DNA of 64,000 nt from Streptococcus oralis subsp. tigurinus. GTDB lineage: Bacteria; Bacillota; Bacilli; Lactobacillales; Streptococcaceae. Each line of letters opens with the position of its first letter. Within the stretch, counting starts at the first letter, position 1. The stretch is taken from assembly GCF_002356415.1 (NCBI RefSeq), contig NZ_AP018338.1, positions 930,001 through 994,000 of the forward strand. The letters run 5' to 3'. Shown here piece after piece: positions 29,062 through 37,983 of this stretch. The notes under the pieces were generated by a model. The model saw nothing but the letters and a program-made list of their open reading frames with translations. It was not told where the DNA came from and searched no databases. The position numbers and the translations under genes were made by a program.

Positions 29062-30765
29062 ATGGCCTTAGAAGTAATTATGCCAAAAGCCGGCGTAGAT
29101 ATGACAGAAGGACAAATTGTCCAATGGAATAAAAAAGTCGGTGAATTTGTAAAAGAAGGAGAAATCCTTTTGGAAATCATGACTGACAAAGTCAGCATGG
29201 AATTGGAAGCCGAAGAAGATGGATACTTGATTGCCATCCTTAAAGGAGATGGTGAAACTGTTCCAGTAACTGAAGTTATCGGTTACCTTGGAGAAGAAGG
29301 GGAAAACATCCCAACAGCTGGCGCAGCTGCGCCAGAATCAAAACCTGCACCTGCAGCTAGTGCCTCAAACGACGATGGTAAGAGCGATGATGCCTTTGAT
29401 ATCGTTGTGATTGGTGGAGGTCCTGCTGGTTATGTTGCAGCCATTAAAGCTGCCCAACTCGGTGGGAAGGTTGCCCTTGTTGAGAAATCTGAACTCGGTG
29501 GAACGTGTTTGAACCGTGGCTGTATCCCAACGAAGACCTACCTTCACAATGCTGAAATCATCGAAAATATCGGTCATGCAGCAAACCGAGGTATCGTCAT
29601 CGAAAATCCAAACTTCACTGTAGATATGGATAAACTTTTAGAGACAAAATCTAAGGTTGTCAATACTTTGGTTGGTGGCGTTGCGGGTCTTCTTCGCAGC
29701 TACGGAGTTACAGTTCATAAGGGTGTTGGTACTATCACTAAAGATAAGAATGTCTTGGTAAATGGTTCTGAATTGCTTGAAACCAAGAAAATTATCCTTG
29801 CTGGTGGTTCAAAAGTCAGCAAGATTAACGTCCCTGGTATGGAATCTCCACTTGTGATGACCAGCGATGATATTCTTGAAATGAACGAAGTTCCAGAAAG
29901 CCTCGTAATCATCGGTGGTGGGGTTGTCGGTATCGAACTCGGCCAAGCATTCATGACATTTGGTTCAAAAGTAACTGTTATCGAAATGATGGACCGTATC
30001 GTTCCAGCTATGGATGCGGAAGTGTCTAAGAATCTTCGCTTGATTCTTGAGCGTAAAGGTATGACTATCTTGACAGGTACAAAATTGCAAGAAATCATCG
30101 AAGAAAATGGTCAACTTCGTATCAAGGTTGAAGGAAAAGACGATATCATCGCTAGCAAAGCTCTTCTTTCAATCGGTCGTGTGCCAGACCTTGAAGGAAT
30201 TGGTGATGTTGAGTTTGAATTGGATCGTGGACGTATCAAGGTCAACGAATACATGGAAACTTCTGTTCCTGGAATCTACGCACCAGGTGACATCAACGGT
30301 ACTAAGATGTTGGCGCACGCAGCCTTCCGCATGGGTGAAGTTGCCGCTGAAAATGCCCTCAAAGGAAATCATGCTGTTGCGAAACTCAACTTGACTCCTG
30401 CAGCCATTTACACTCTTCCTGAAGTAGCAGCAGTAGGTCTGACTGAAGAACAAGCCCGTGAGAAATACGATGTAGCCATCGGTAAATTCAACTTTGCTGC
30501 CAACGGACGTGCAATTGCATCAGATGCGGCTCAAGGTTTCGTAAAAGTTATTGCTGATAAGAAATACGGAGAAATCCTTGGTGTGCACATCATTGGTCCT
30601 GCAGCTGCAGAATTGATCAACGAGGCATCAAGCATCATCGAAATGGAAATCACTGTTGAGGAAATGCTGAAGACCATCCACGGACACCCAACCTACTCTG
30701 AAGTGATGTACGAAGCATTTGCAGATGTTCTAGGAATGGCCATCCATTCACCAAAGAAAAAATAA
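29062..30765 (+). CDS. pdhD: Dihydrolipoamide dehydrogenase E3 with N-terminal lipoyl domain
   Basis: FAD enzyme that re-oxidises dihydrolipoyl groups with NAD. 567 residues: lipoyl domain about 1-76 with the modification lysine Lys43 in TDKVSME, an Ala/Pro-rich flexible linker about 85-105, FAD motif VIGGGPAGY, redox disulphide GGTCLNRGC (Cys149, Cys154), NAD motif IGGGVVGIE and the dimer-interface GHPTYSE near the C-terminus. A lipoyl-carrying E3 is known in pneumococci. It acts with pdhABC, and lplA follows. Confidence 0.96.
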   Translation: MALEVIMPKAGVDMTEGQIVQWNKKVGEFVKEGEILLEIMTDKVSMELEAEEDGYLIAILKGDGETVPVTEVIGYLGEEGENIPTAGAAAPESKPAPAASASNDDGKSDDAFDIVVIGGGPAGYVAAIKAAQLGGKVALVEKSELGGTCLNRGCIPTKTYLHNAEIIENIGHAANRGIVIENPNFTVDMDKLLETKSKVVNTLVGGVAGLLRSYGVTVHKGVGTITKDKNVLVNGSELLETKKIILAGGSKVSKINVPGMESPLVMTSDDILEMNEVPESLVIIGGGVVGIELGQAFMTFGSKVTVIEMMDRIVPAMDAEVSKNLRLILERKGMTILTGTKLQEIIEENGQLRIKVEGKDDIIASKALLSIGRVPDLEGIGDVEFELDRGRIKVNEYMETSVPGIYAPGDINGTKMLAHAAFRMGEVAAENALKGNHAVAKLNLTPAAIYTLPEVAAVGLTEEQAREKYDVAIGKFNFAANGRAIASDAAQGFVKVIADKKYGEILGVHIIGPAAAELINEASSIIEMEITVEEMLKTIHGHPTYSEVMYEAFADVLGMAIHSPKKK

Positions 30766-30824
30766 AACGAAGATAGACTAGGCTGGAAAGATGTTTTCCA
30801 GTCTCTATCGTATAAAGGGATATC

Positions 30825-31814
30825 ATGAAATATATTATCAATCATTCAAACGACACTGCTTTTAATATCGCCTTGGAAGAATATGCCTTTAAACACCTTT
30901 TGGATGAGGATCAAATCTTCCTTCTTTGGATTAACAAACCTTCTATCATTGTTGGTCGTCACCAGAATACTATCGAAGAAATCAACCGTGACTATGTTCG
31001 AGAAAATGGTATTGAGGTAGTCCGCCGTATCAGTGGTGGCGGAGCTGTTTATCACGATCTAAACAACCTCAACTACACCATCATTTCAAAAGAAGATGAA
31101 AACAAGGCCTTTGACTTCAAGAGCTTCTCAACTCCAGTTATCAATACCTTAGCTCAACTAGGCGTCAAAGCTGAGTTCACAGGCCGTAATGACCTTGAGA
31201 TTGATGGAAAAAAATTCTGTGGCAATGCCCAAGCCTATATCAATGGGCGTATCATGCACCACGGTTGCTTGCTCTTTGACGTTGATTTGTCAGTCCTTGC
31301 TAATGCCCTCAAGGTTTCAAAAGACAAATTTGAATCAAAAGGTGTGAAATCCGTTCGTGCCCGTGTAACCAATATTGTCAATGAATTACCTGAAAAAATC
31401 ACAGTTGAAGAATTCCGTGATTTGCTATTGGAATACATGAAAAAAGAGTACCCAGAGATGACTGAATACGTCTTTTCAGAAGAAGAAATGGCGGAAATCA
31501 ATCGCATTAAGGATACAAAGTTCGGTACTTGGGACTGGAACTACGGTAAATCACCTGAATTTAACGTTCGTCGGGGAACAAAATTCACTAGTGGAAAGGT
31601 TGAAGTTTTTGCCAACGTCATTGAATCAAAAATCCAAGATATCAAGATTTATGGTGACTTCTTTGGTATCGAAGACGTTGCAGCTGTAGAAGATGTCCTT
31701 CGTGGCGTAAAATATGAACGCGAAGATGTTCTTAAGGCACTAGAAACTATTGACATCACACGCTACTTTGCTGGTATCAGCCGTGAAGAAATCGCTGAAG
31801 CAGTAGTGGGGTAA
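30825..31814 (+). CDS. lplA: Lipoate-protein ligase A
   Basis: Attaches scavenged lipoate to lipoyl domains. 329 residues: RRISGGGAVYHDLNNLNYT (about 66-84, the LplA signature), KFCGNAQAY, and a C-terminal accessory domain. Located 59 bp downstream of the lipoyl-bearing E3 gene, it is its natural partner. A short hairpin CTGGAAA / TTTCCAG sits in the gap, so expression may be partly separate. Confidence 0.93.
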   Translation: MKYIINHSNDTAFNIALEEYAFKHLLDEDQIFLLWINKPSIIVGRHQNTIEEINRDYVRENGIEVVRRISGGGAVYHDLNNLNYTIISKEDENKAFDFKSFSTPVINTLAQLGVKAEFTGRNDLEIDGKKFCGNAQAYINGRIMHHGCLLFDVDLSVLANALKVSKDKFESKGVKSVRARVTNIVNELPEKITVEEFRDLLLEYMKKEYPEMTEYVFSEEEMAEINRIKDTKFGTWDWNYGKSPEFNVRRGTKFTSGKVEVFANVIESKIQDIKIYGDFFGIEDVAAVEDVLRGVKYEREDVLKALETIDITRYFAGISREEIAEAVVG

Positions 31815-31816
31815 GG

Positions 31817-31847
31817 AAAAAGAATCCATTTATGATGGATTCTTTTA
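31817..31847 (+). terminator. Terminator of the pdh-lplA unit
   Basis: AAAAGAATCCAT / ATGGATTCTTTT stem with a four-base loop directly after the lplA stop. Confidence 0.87.
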
Positions 31848-31919
31848 TTAGGGTTAAACTTAATAATCAAGCTGATTAGATTATAATAGTGATGAAAAAA
31901 GAAAAGGAGTTATTCGTTT

Positions 31920-32561
31920 ATGTTAGAAATTTCAGTAGAAAAACTTGATCTATTTGAACAGTTAGACCGCAATGTTGTTGCTTTTTATAGAAATGCAGAA
32001 ATTTCTCAAGCTGAAAATTTATATATAAGCATCACACAAGAACATTATTATAAAAAATACAAAGAGCTTCAGCCTTTAGGATACCAAGCTGTTCAAATAC
32101 CTTTAGGAATGGCTTTAGATAATGTAATCCAGCAAGCCTATTTCCAAAATCTTATAATTGGCGGACTTCTCCCCGATGAAATCAAAGTAAACAAAGAGGA
32201 CTTAATGCCTTTGAAAGACATTGTTGATAGTTTTTGTATTATGTATGCTGCAACAAATAACCGACTTGAAAATAGTAAGGCTTATGAACTTATGAAAAAT
32301 AAGACAGTGTTCTTTATTGGTAAACTGTTAACTGATGATCTTAAAAGTGGTGACGAAATTTCTTATATGGGAATCGAAAGAGAATCAGCTGATGGAACTT
32401 CTTATGAAGCAGTAAAATGTTTTCTAACTAAAGAGAGTGCTGAGCAATACAATGATTCAAAAAAACCTGTAAGCCCAGCAAATCTAGCCTATCTGCAAGC
32501 CTTTTGGGGTAAACCAGTAATTATAGAGCCACACCGTAACTACTGGATTGAGTTTAAATAA
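31920..32561 (+). CDS. Hypothetical protein (213 aa)
   Basis: Not recognised. Soluble, acidic, no membrane segment and no clear motif; N-terminal LDLFEQLDRNVVAFYRNAE and C-terminal HRNYWIEFK. It has its own TATAAT (31882-31887), a strong AAAGGAG, and a perfect bidirectional terminator that it shares with xerS on the other strand. It is the last + gene before the dif site. Confidence 0.65.
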   Translation: MLEISVEKLDLFEQLDRNVVAFYRNAEISQAENLYISITQEHYYKKYKELQPLGYQAVQIPLGMALDNVIQQAYFQNLIIGGLLPDEIKVNKEDLMPLKDIVDSFCIMYAATNNRLENSKAYELMKNKTVFFIGKLLTDDLKSGDEISYMGIERESADGTSYEAVKCFLTKESAEQYNDSKKPVSPANLAYLQAFWGKPVIIEPHRNYWIEFK

Positions 32562-32604
32562 CTAAAAAACGAAAGATAAAAGGAATTGATCTTTCGTTTT
32601 TTAG
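32562..32604. terminator. Perfect bidirectional terminator
   Basis: 16-bp perfect stem CTAAAAAACGAAAGAT / ATCTTTCGTTTTTTAG with an 11-base loop. It has T runs on both strands and separates the 213-aa gene (+) from the convergent xerS (-). Confidence 0.9.
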
Positions 32605-32640
32605 CGATAGTTGATTTACATAATTTATAATATGTAACAC

Positions 32641-33711
32641 TTATAAACTATCCAAAGCATTCTTTTGTTCATCATTGACGATATGGGTATAGAGGTCAGT
32701 GACTTGTGTGCTAGCATGACCTAACTGATGGCTGACCAAAACTTGCGATTTAGTAGCATCATAGAGCCTGGTCGCCAGGGTATGGCGTAGTTTGTGGGGA
32801 GTTACACGGACTTTGAAATCCTCTGAGTACTTAGCAACCATTTTCTCAACACTAGAAGCATCGATACGATTGGGAGCACCACGATATAAGGTCAGAAATA
32901 ATGCTGTATCTGTCTTTTCCGTCTTATAGCGTTGATTTCGAATGGCTAGATAATTTTCAAGATAAGGCTTAGCAAAGGCCGCGACATTGACAGAATCACG
33001 TTTGCCCCCTTTTCGAGTGACATCTATAACCATCATTTTGAGATTGAGGTCTCTTAGATCCAGATTAACAGCTTCAGATAAGCGGACACCAGACGCCAAG
33101 AGAAGGGCAATAATGGCTAAATCACGTTCTTTATTTTTATTGAATGACGAGAGTGCACGATTTGAGAGCTGTTGTGGGTACTCCTGGTCGATATAGGTTA
33201 AAAAACCTTCTGTTTCATCACCTAGAAAGAGTTTTTGTTTGATGTTTTCAGCTCTAGCAGCAAGTGTTTCTTTCTTTTTCTTGGTTGAAACTTTCTTCAT
33301 TACATTACGATAGAAATAGGGCTCTCCTTGGTCATTTTCAACTTCCTCAGTTAGATACTTGTAAAGACTAGAAAGTGCTGACAAGGTCCGATTGATGGTC
33401 GTCTGAGAGACACCTTGTTTGGTTGTATTGGCGTTCAGCAAAGGACGTTCTCGTAGATAGAGGATAAAGGATTCCATATCTTTCTTTGACATGTTTTCCA
33501 AGACCGATAAAGGAATATCAGCCATTTTATCAGCGTTTGAAATCCCAGACTCCAAAACCCAGCTGAAAAATCGATCATATTCCTTGAGGTATTCGTACAA
33601 GGTTGTAAAACTATAGGGGACAGCAAGCTTAGATTGGTAGTATTCCAGAACATACCAGGGCATGATTTGTTTTAGTTTGTCGATTCGTTCCAGTAGAATC
33701 TCACGTTTCAT
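32641..33711 (-). CDS. xerS: Tyrosine recombinase XerS (chromosome dimer resolution)
   Basis: Single Xer recombinase of streptococci, acting with FtsK at difSL to resolve chromosome dimers. 356 residues: N-terminal SAM-like core-binding domain (about 15-150), catalytic domain with [11 protein letters not shown] (first Arg), the [11 protein letters not shown] box, QLGHAS and the nucleophile Tyr341 in DLYTH. The candidate dif site lies about 50 bp upstream of its start, the arrangement known for this system. Confidence 0.96.
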   Translation of the reverse strand: MKREILLERIDKLKQIMPWYVLEYYQSKLAVPYSFTTLYEYLKEYDRFFSWVLESGISNADKMADIPLSVLENMSKKDMESFILYLRERPLLNANTTKQGVSQTTINRTLSALSSLYKYLTEEVENDQGEPYFYRNVMKKVSTKKKKETLAARAENIKQKLFLGDETEGFLTYIDQEYPQQLSNRALSSFNKNKERDLAIIALLLASGVRLSEAVNLDLRDLNLKMMVIDVTRKGGKRDSVNVAAFAKPYLENYLAIRNQRYKTEKTDTALFLTLYRGAPNRIDASSVEKMVAKYSEDFKVRVTPHKLRHTLATRLYDATKSQVLVSHQLGHASTQVTDLYTHIVNDEQKNALDSL

Positions 33712-33762
33712 GTATTTTCTCCATAATTAAGTCTACTAGTAGTATAGCATAGACTAATATAT

Positions 33763-33794
33763 TTTTCAAGAAAATTATAGTTTTTCGGAAAGAT
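33763..33794. other. difSL recombination site (replication terminus)
   Basis: On the - strand the site reads ATCTTTCCGAAAA, then ACTATAATTTTCTTGAAAA, which agrees with the atypical ~31-bp difSL of lactococci and streptococci as I recall it. Arms are imperfect inverted repeats around a central ATAATT-like spacer. It lies 51 bp upstream of xerS. Exact ends are uncertain by a base or two. Confidence 0.88.
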
Positions 33795-33923
33795 GTCATA
33801 AGTGTTTACTGTTTTTAGAACCAAACCAAAAAATAACTAAAAATTTTTTTGGAACAAAAATGGTTTAAAAATGTATCTTGTCAAAGTGAAAACTGGAAAT
33901 TTTCAAATGTACATTTTGACAAT

Positions 33924-33968
33924 AAAAAACACTCCAATATCAATTTAATGATCTTTAGAGTGTTTTTA
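33924..33968. terminator. Bidirectional hairpin next to dif
   Basis: AAAAAACACTC / GAGTGTTTTTA stem with a loop of about 23 bases. On the - strand it would end transcription from the zinc-ribbon pseudogene. A second nested repeat TTGTCAAA / TTTTGACAA flanks 33877-33921. Confidence 0.6.
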
Positions 33969-33999
33969 GCTTGTTTGATTTTAATATTTTATTACATCT

Positions 34000-34848
34000 T
34001 TAATCTAATTTTCTTCTTAAACCTTTGCAAATCGAACATACCTTTTTATTTCGTTTTCTGTATGCCATTCTTTCTTTAACTTGAATTTTATAACGATGTT
34101 CTGGATTTTCTTGACATATCCACCATACAGACATATTACTCAACTCTGTGATTTCAGTTGGACTTGCTATTAGGAGGTTATTCAAATAATCCCACTCATT
34201 CATTAGACTTTGTTGAGTTGTTGCCAAGTCGTTAAATCCTTTTAAAACTTTTTGATTCCTACAATATGGACAAGAATTTTCTCGGTAAAATTTTTCTTTA
34301 ATGACTTGCTGATATTCTCCAGTGCATACAGGACATTTCCACCATGCGGTATATGTTGAATTAACTCTTACTGAAAACATTTCTTGTTTATTTAATATAG
34401 ACCAATTCTTTAATTAACCAAGGATGTGTTGTTTCAAGATCGTTATAACTTTTGCAGTCTTTTTAAATGAACAATATGGGCAACATTGGTCGTTTTCGGA
34501 GCGTTCAGAAATTTTCGCTTTATAACTCCTGTGACATTTACGACAAATTCGATCAACTATTATATTTGAATCATAAAAGAAAGTGTCAATATCTCCGTTA
34601 TGTTCTTTCACCCATTCATTGATTAAGTACGGTTTAGCGAAGCTTATTTTTTCATTTGGTTTAGGGATTTTTTTATTACAGTAAGGACAAATAGAGTTAA
34701 GATTATTAAAGTCACTGTTGGTAAATACATCTAAAACAATCCCTAACTTTTCATTGAATTCTAATTTGCAACAATCACAAATCCAAGTAAATATTTTATT
34801 TTCGGATTCTACTGATGTTACCTCTTTGATTAATGCATCCTAATATTG
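34000..34848 (-). pseudogene. Zinc-ribbon repeat protein remnant, frameshifted
   Basis: Repeated CPxC units spaced about 70 residues apart: ICDCCKLEF...CPYCNKK, ICRKCHRSY...CPYCSFKK, WKCPVC...CPYCRNQK and WICQENPEH...CSICKG. This resembles proteins built of tandem treble-clef/zinc-ribbon domains (DUF4379-like) often linked to mobile or defence contexts. The frame is broken: an in-frame TAG near 34822 cuts the 5' end, and a shift near 34414-34430 separates the THPWLIKE reading from its continuation at 34380. No start or RBS survives, so it is not a functional gene. Confidence 0.75.
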
Positions 34849-35135
34849 AATATAGGACTCCTGAATTACTTCGATAAAAAAGTTAACTACAGAAACAACG
34901 GAATTAAATTTGTTTTTTGCGCTAAAATGATGCGCACGTTTAGAATAAAACAAGTATTAAACTTAATACAATTTTAACATAGCGGAAAAGAGGTGTAAAG
35001 AATAAATACTCTGAAAAGCTTGTATACATTTTTGATTCGTGCACAAGTATGTAAATATTGTAAAACAATTTCAAAATGTGGTAGACTAGATATGAATTTT
35101 GATGGACGATAATTAGGTCAGAGAAAAGGTTACAG

Positions 35136-36150
35136 ATGGAAAAATTAGTTTTTATCGGAATGCTAGTGTTCTTGGCATTTGTGTTTATTGGAATATTGTT
35201 TTGGCTGCGTTTTAGAATGAAGAACACCTTTGAGAACGGTGTTCCAGTGTACGATGCCCCAGCAAATAATCAGACTAGGACGAGTAAGCTAAGCGTAGGA
35301 GAGTATGCAGTGCACATAATTTTAATACTAATTAGCGCTATAATTGCCTTTAAGGTCATGAGCATGTTCCGTCATGGGGCGGCGCCAATTGGTGCTGCTA
35401 TAATCACGCCTTCTATAATGTCGCTTTTCAATGCACGAAGGAGAACCGGGAAATCTTGGATGAGTATCGTTGCAGTGCTTATGATATTCGTGTTTTTGAT
35501 GTTTGTATATATAATTATAGGTCTACCTGATAACGCACCTCCACTTAAAATTGACGGAACTGAAATTCATCTTACAGAGACTAAGATTTCGGATTTGATA
35601 GACAAGGGGTTTGAAATTTATGTGTCAAATGGTAGACATGATTATCCTAATTATAACGAGCTTTTGACAACGGGAAGCTATACTAAATACCAAGTAGCTG
35701 GGGTTAGCGTACCAAACGGCTTTAAGTCATATGACTCAGCAGTTACGCGATCTACCTATCTTCTTGTAAAGAAGAATGTAGTTCTCGGATGTATAGGTGT
35801 TTACGGAGATAAGAGGAAGAGTACGGAGCTGAAGGACTGTGTAGTTACGCAGGTTTGCTTCGATTCTGAGTGCACAGCTGTTGCCAAAAAATATGGAATT
35901 TCATATAATATAGATGGTATAGATTTGCTAAAGAAGCTTGACGAAAACGAGTTCACGAAAGTATTTGGGGAAAAAAATATGGCTGACTCCAAGCGAGCCA
36001 AGAGATGAATATTTGAGTCATTATGGCGTGCAGTGGGGAGCAGGTAACAATGAATTCTTTTGGAATCATTATTTTATGAATTTAGACCTTGATTCGAATA
36101 ATGATATAGTTAATTTTAATTTTAGTTCTAATATTGCAGCAGAGCGATAG
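35136..36150 (+). pseudogene. Membrane protein with extracytoplasmic domain, broken by one extra A
   Basis: First frame gives 290 residues ending GEKNMADSKRAKR at 36008. Homology to the paralogue at 55334-56353 continues in the next frame (KIWLTPSEPRDEY ... YGVQW ... FFWNHYF) to 36150. The shift lies in A7 at 35971-35977: removing one A restores GEKIWLTP and an intact 337-residue protein like its paralogues. N-terminal helices lie at about 5-27, 55-75, 80-100 and 108-130, followed by an outside domain beginning APPLKIDGTEIHLTETKISDL. Could be decay, phase variation, or a sequencing error. Confidence 0.8.
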
Positions 36151-36177
36151 AAGAATTTGCAGGGATAATTAGGCAAA

Positions 36178-36504
36178 ATGAAAAAGAAAAAAGTACTAAG
36201 TAAGATAAAGTATGCTATTTATCTTCTAGTGGTCCACCTTATATGCATACTTTTCACTATAAGCAAAATAGTGATACCTTCATGGGATCACTGGTTAGAG
36301 ACGACACGCTTTCTTTGGACAAGCTTTCCTACCTATGTATGCGTGTTAATAGCCATTCTCCCAATGGTATGCTTTTGGCCATATTTGATTAGTGCAGATT
36401 TTAAGCCGGGTACAGCAAAGACCTTGCTTGCAACTTTTGGTCTAATAGTAGGTAACGTGACTCTGATTTTGATATATACGACTATTTTGCACAAGGTATT
36501 ATAG
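36178..36504 (+). CDS. Small hypothetical membrane protein (108 aa)
   Basis: Not recognised. Basic start MKKKKVLSKIKYA, then hydrophobic helices at about 12-32, 48-70 and 83-105. It starts 27 bp after the frameshifted membrane gene and looks like a partner of it; the paralogue at 55 kb is also next to a small membrane protein (56367-56786). The ribosome-binding site is weak (AGG). Ends at a bidirectional terminator. Confidence 0.55.
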   Translation: MKKKKVLSKIKYAIYLLVVHLICILFTISKIVIPSWDHWLETTRFLWTSFPTYVCVLIAILPMVCFWPYLISADFKPGTAKTLLATFGLIVGNVTLILIYTTILHKVL

Positions 36505-36509
36505 GTATA

Positions 36510-36535
36510 AAAAAATCCCTTTATAGGGATTTTTT
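36510..36535. terminator. Bidirectional terminator
   Basis: AAAAAATCCCT / AGGGATTTTTT with a TTAT loop. It serves the 108-aa gene (+) and the gene tail at 36521 (-), whose stop codon falls inside the stem. Confidence 0.85.
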
Positions 36536-36667
36536 GATTTCTTCAAGTAGCTCGTCATATTCTTCAAATGCTGGAACCTTTGGGTGATCCTTCTTGATTG
36601 ACAAGAATCCTTGTGGGTGTCTCCTTGAAAGAAGTCGGTTTAATCGACGGTCAAGGCAGTTGATTTG
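36521..36667 (-). pseudogene. C-terminal tail of an unidentified gene, truncated by an IS982 fragment
   Basis: About 45 codons ending PKVPAFEEYDELLEEIKKSL, with the stop overlapping a terminator, which is typical of a true gene end. Its upstream part is missing: the frame runs into the IS982 fragment at about 36670. I do not recognise the parent gene. Confidence 0.5.
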
Positions 36668-36671
36668 GTTA

Positions 36672-37243
36672 GTCCAAATTATTCGGCAAGCCATAAAAAT
36701 ACTCAAATTTCTCCCAATAACATTGTCATCATAGATAGTTTCCCCTTATCACTTTGTCAACCAGTCCGTAACCATAGAGCACATGTTTTTAATGAACTAG
36801 CCGACATTGGTTACAATTCCTCTAAGCACCTTTGGTTCTATGGATTCAAAGTACATATGCTGGTCACCCTATCAGGCTATATTCTGAATTATGTTGTAAC
36901 GCCTGCCTCAGTACATGATATTAGGGCAGTTGATGACTTACTAGAAAATTATTCTCAACCCTATGTTTTAGCTGATTTAGCTTATCTTAGCTATGAACTC
37001 AGAGAACAGTTGAAACAGAAAGGTTACCATCTTTGGACGCCTTTACGTCAAAAGATGGTAAGAGCTAAACAACATAATCATTGGAAACTAATGGCTATGA
37101 GACGGACTATTGAAACTCGATTTTCAGAACTTTGTGCTTTTTTTGATGTCGAACAAACACTAGCTAGAGGCTTAACAGGATTGCAGTTGAGAATGGAGCA
37201 AATTGTACTGACTTATAATCTGAGATACTTTGAGATTAACTAG
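36672..37243 (+). mobile_element. IS982-family transposase, C-terminal fragment
   Basis: About 190 codons remain of a transposase that is normally near 290-300 residues; the N-terminal third and any start codon are missing. DDE residues can be seen in IDSFPLSLCQ, VLADLAYLS and RRTIETRFSEL, matching IS982. The 3' side (CTAGCACCACGAGT near 37242-37256) may be the right terminal inverted repeat. The left side abuts the truncated gene tail, so an insertion followed by deletion is likely. Not active on its own. Confidence 0.82.
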
Positions 37244-37302
37244 CACCACGAGTAAAAATCTATATCTTACTATCAATAAGACCTTAAATGAGTAGCAAAA
37301 AA

Positions 37303-37516
37303 TGTACAATTGAACCACTACTTCTTCTGCACCTATTAGAGTAAAAATGTACAAATCAATTCCTTAAATCAGATGATGTTATGAACTAGAAAATATACAA
37401 AATAACACTTCAAAATAATGTACAAAATAAAAATAAAGTACACTCCTTAAAGAATGGACTTTATGCTTCTAATTCAGTTGTATCAATAGTTTAGCTCACG
37501 TTAAGTCAATTGTACA
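37303..37516. repeat. Recurrent TGTACA palindromes in a 336-bp gene-free gap
   Basis: TGTACA occurs at 37303, 37349, 37419 and 37511, with a variant TATACA at 37394. Intervals are 46, 45, 25 and 92 bp. Flanks are A-rich (AAAATGTACA). No gene is visible in 37244-37579. Whether these are binding sites or chance in AT-rich DNA cannot be told by eye. Confidence 0.35.
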
Positions 37517-37579
37517 TAAACTTTTAGTTTTTAAAAAAGACTTAAACCTGTGTAAAACAAATCTAAATCTTTGGAGTTA

Positions 37580-37774
37580 TTATTGTGAATCATTATCTAG
37601 TGCTTTTTCTAGTTTCCAAATACTAAACCAGAATGAAATAGTCAGCAGAATAAGGAAAATAAAAAAGAGATTATCAGTAACGAAACTTCTGTTCATTCTA
37701 CATAACTGAAGAGCTATATAAGGAGCTATGAGATACAAAATACATTGTATAATTGCTATTGTTTTCTTTTTCAT
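37580..37774 (-). CDS. Small putative membrane protein (64 aa)
   Basis: Not recognised. From ATG 37774 the product is MKKKTIAIIQCILYLIAPYI..., with two hydrophobic helices (about 5-22 and 33-52) and an acidic end LEKALDNDSQ. The ribosome-binding site is weak. An in-frame start at 37870 would give 96 residues but has no better signal. It could be real or a remnant. Confidence 0.4.
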   Translation of the reverse strand: MKKKTIAIIQCILYLIAPYIALQLCRMNRSFVTDNLFFIFLILLTISFWFSIWKLEKALDNDSQ

Positions 37775-37906
37775 GATTCTTAATCTTACTGTACAGATTT
37801 GATACAGTAAACTCCTTTCTAGCTTTATCATTCCTAACTTAATTATAGTCTTATTTTTTACAAAGTTCAATTACTTGTATGTTGAAATACCTTATCAGTA
37901 AGAAAT

Positions 37907-37934
37907 AACCGATCTCATTGCAGAGAATCGGTTT
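37907..37934 (-). terminator. Terminator downstream of clcA
   Basis: AACCGATTCTC / GAGATCGGTT (read on the - strand) followed by TTATTTCTT. Lies about 50 bp past the clcA stop. Confidence 0.65.
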
Positions 37935-37983
37935 TCAAAATACATCAAGAAAGTATTTTACATAATTTATGTTATGCAAAATA

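Noticed and set aside
37937..37959. Second dif-like site near clcA
   Set aside because: Shares only a TTTTCAA start with difSL; the second arm does not match.
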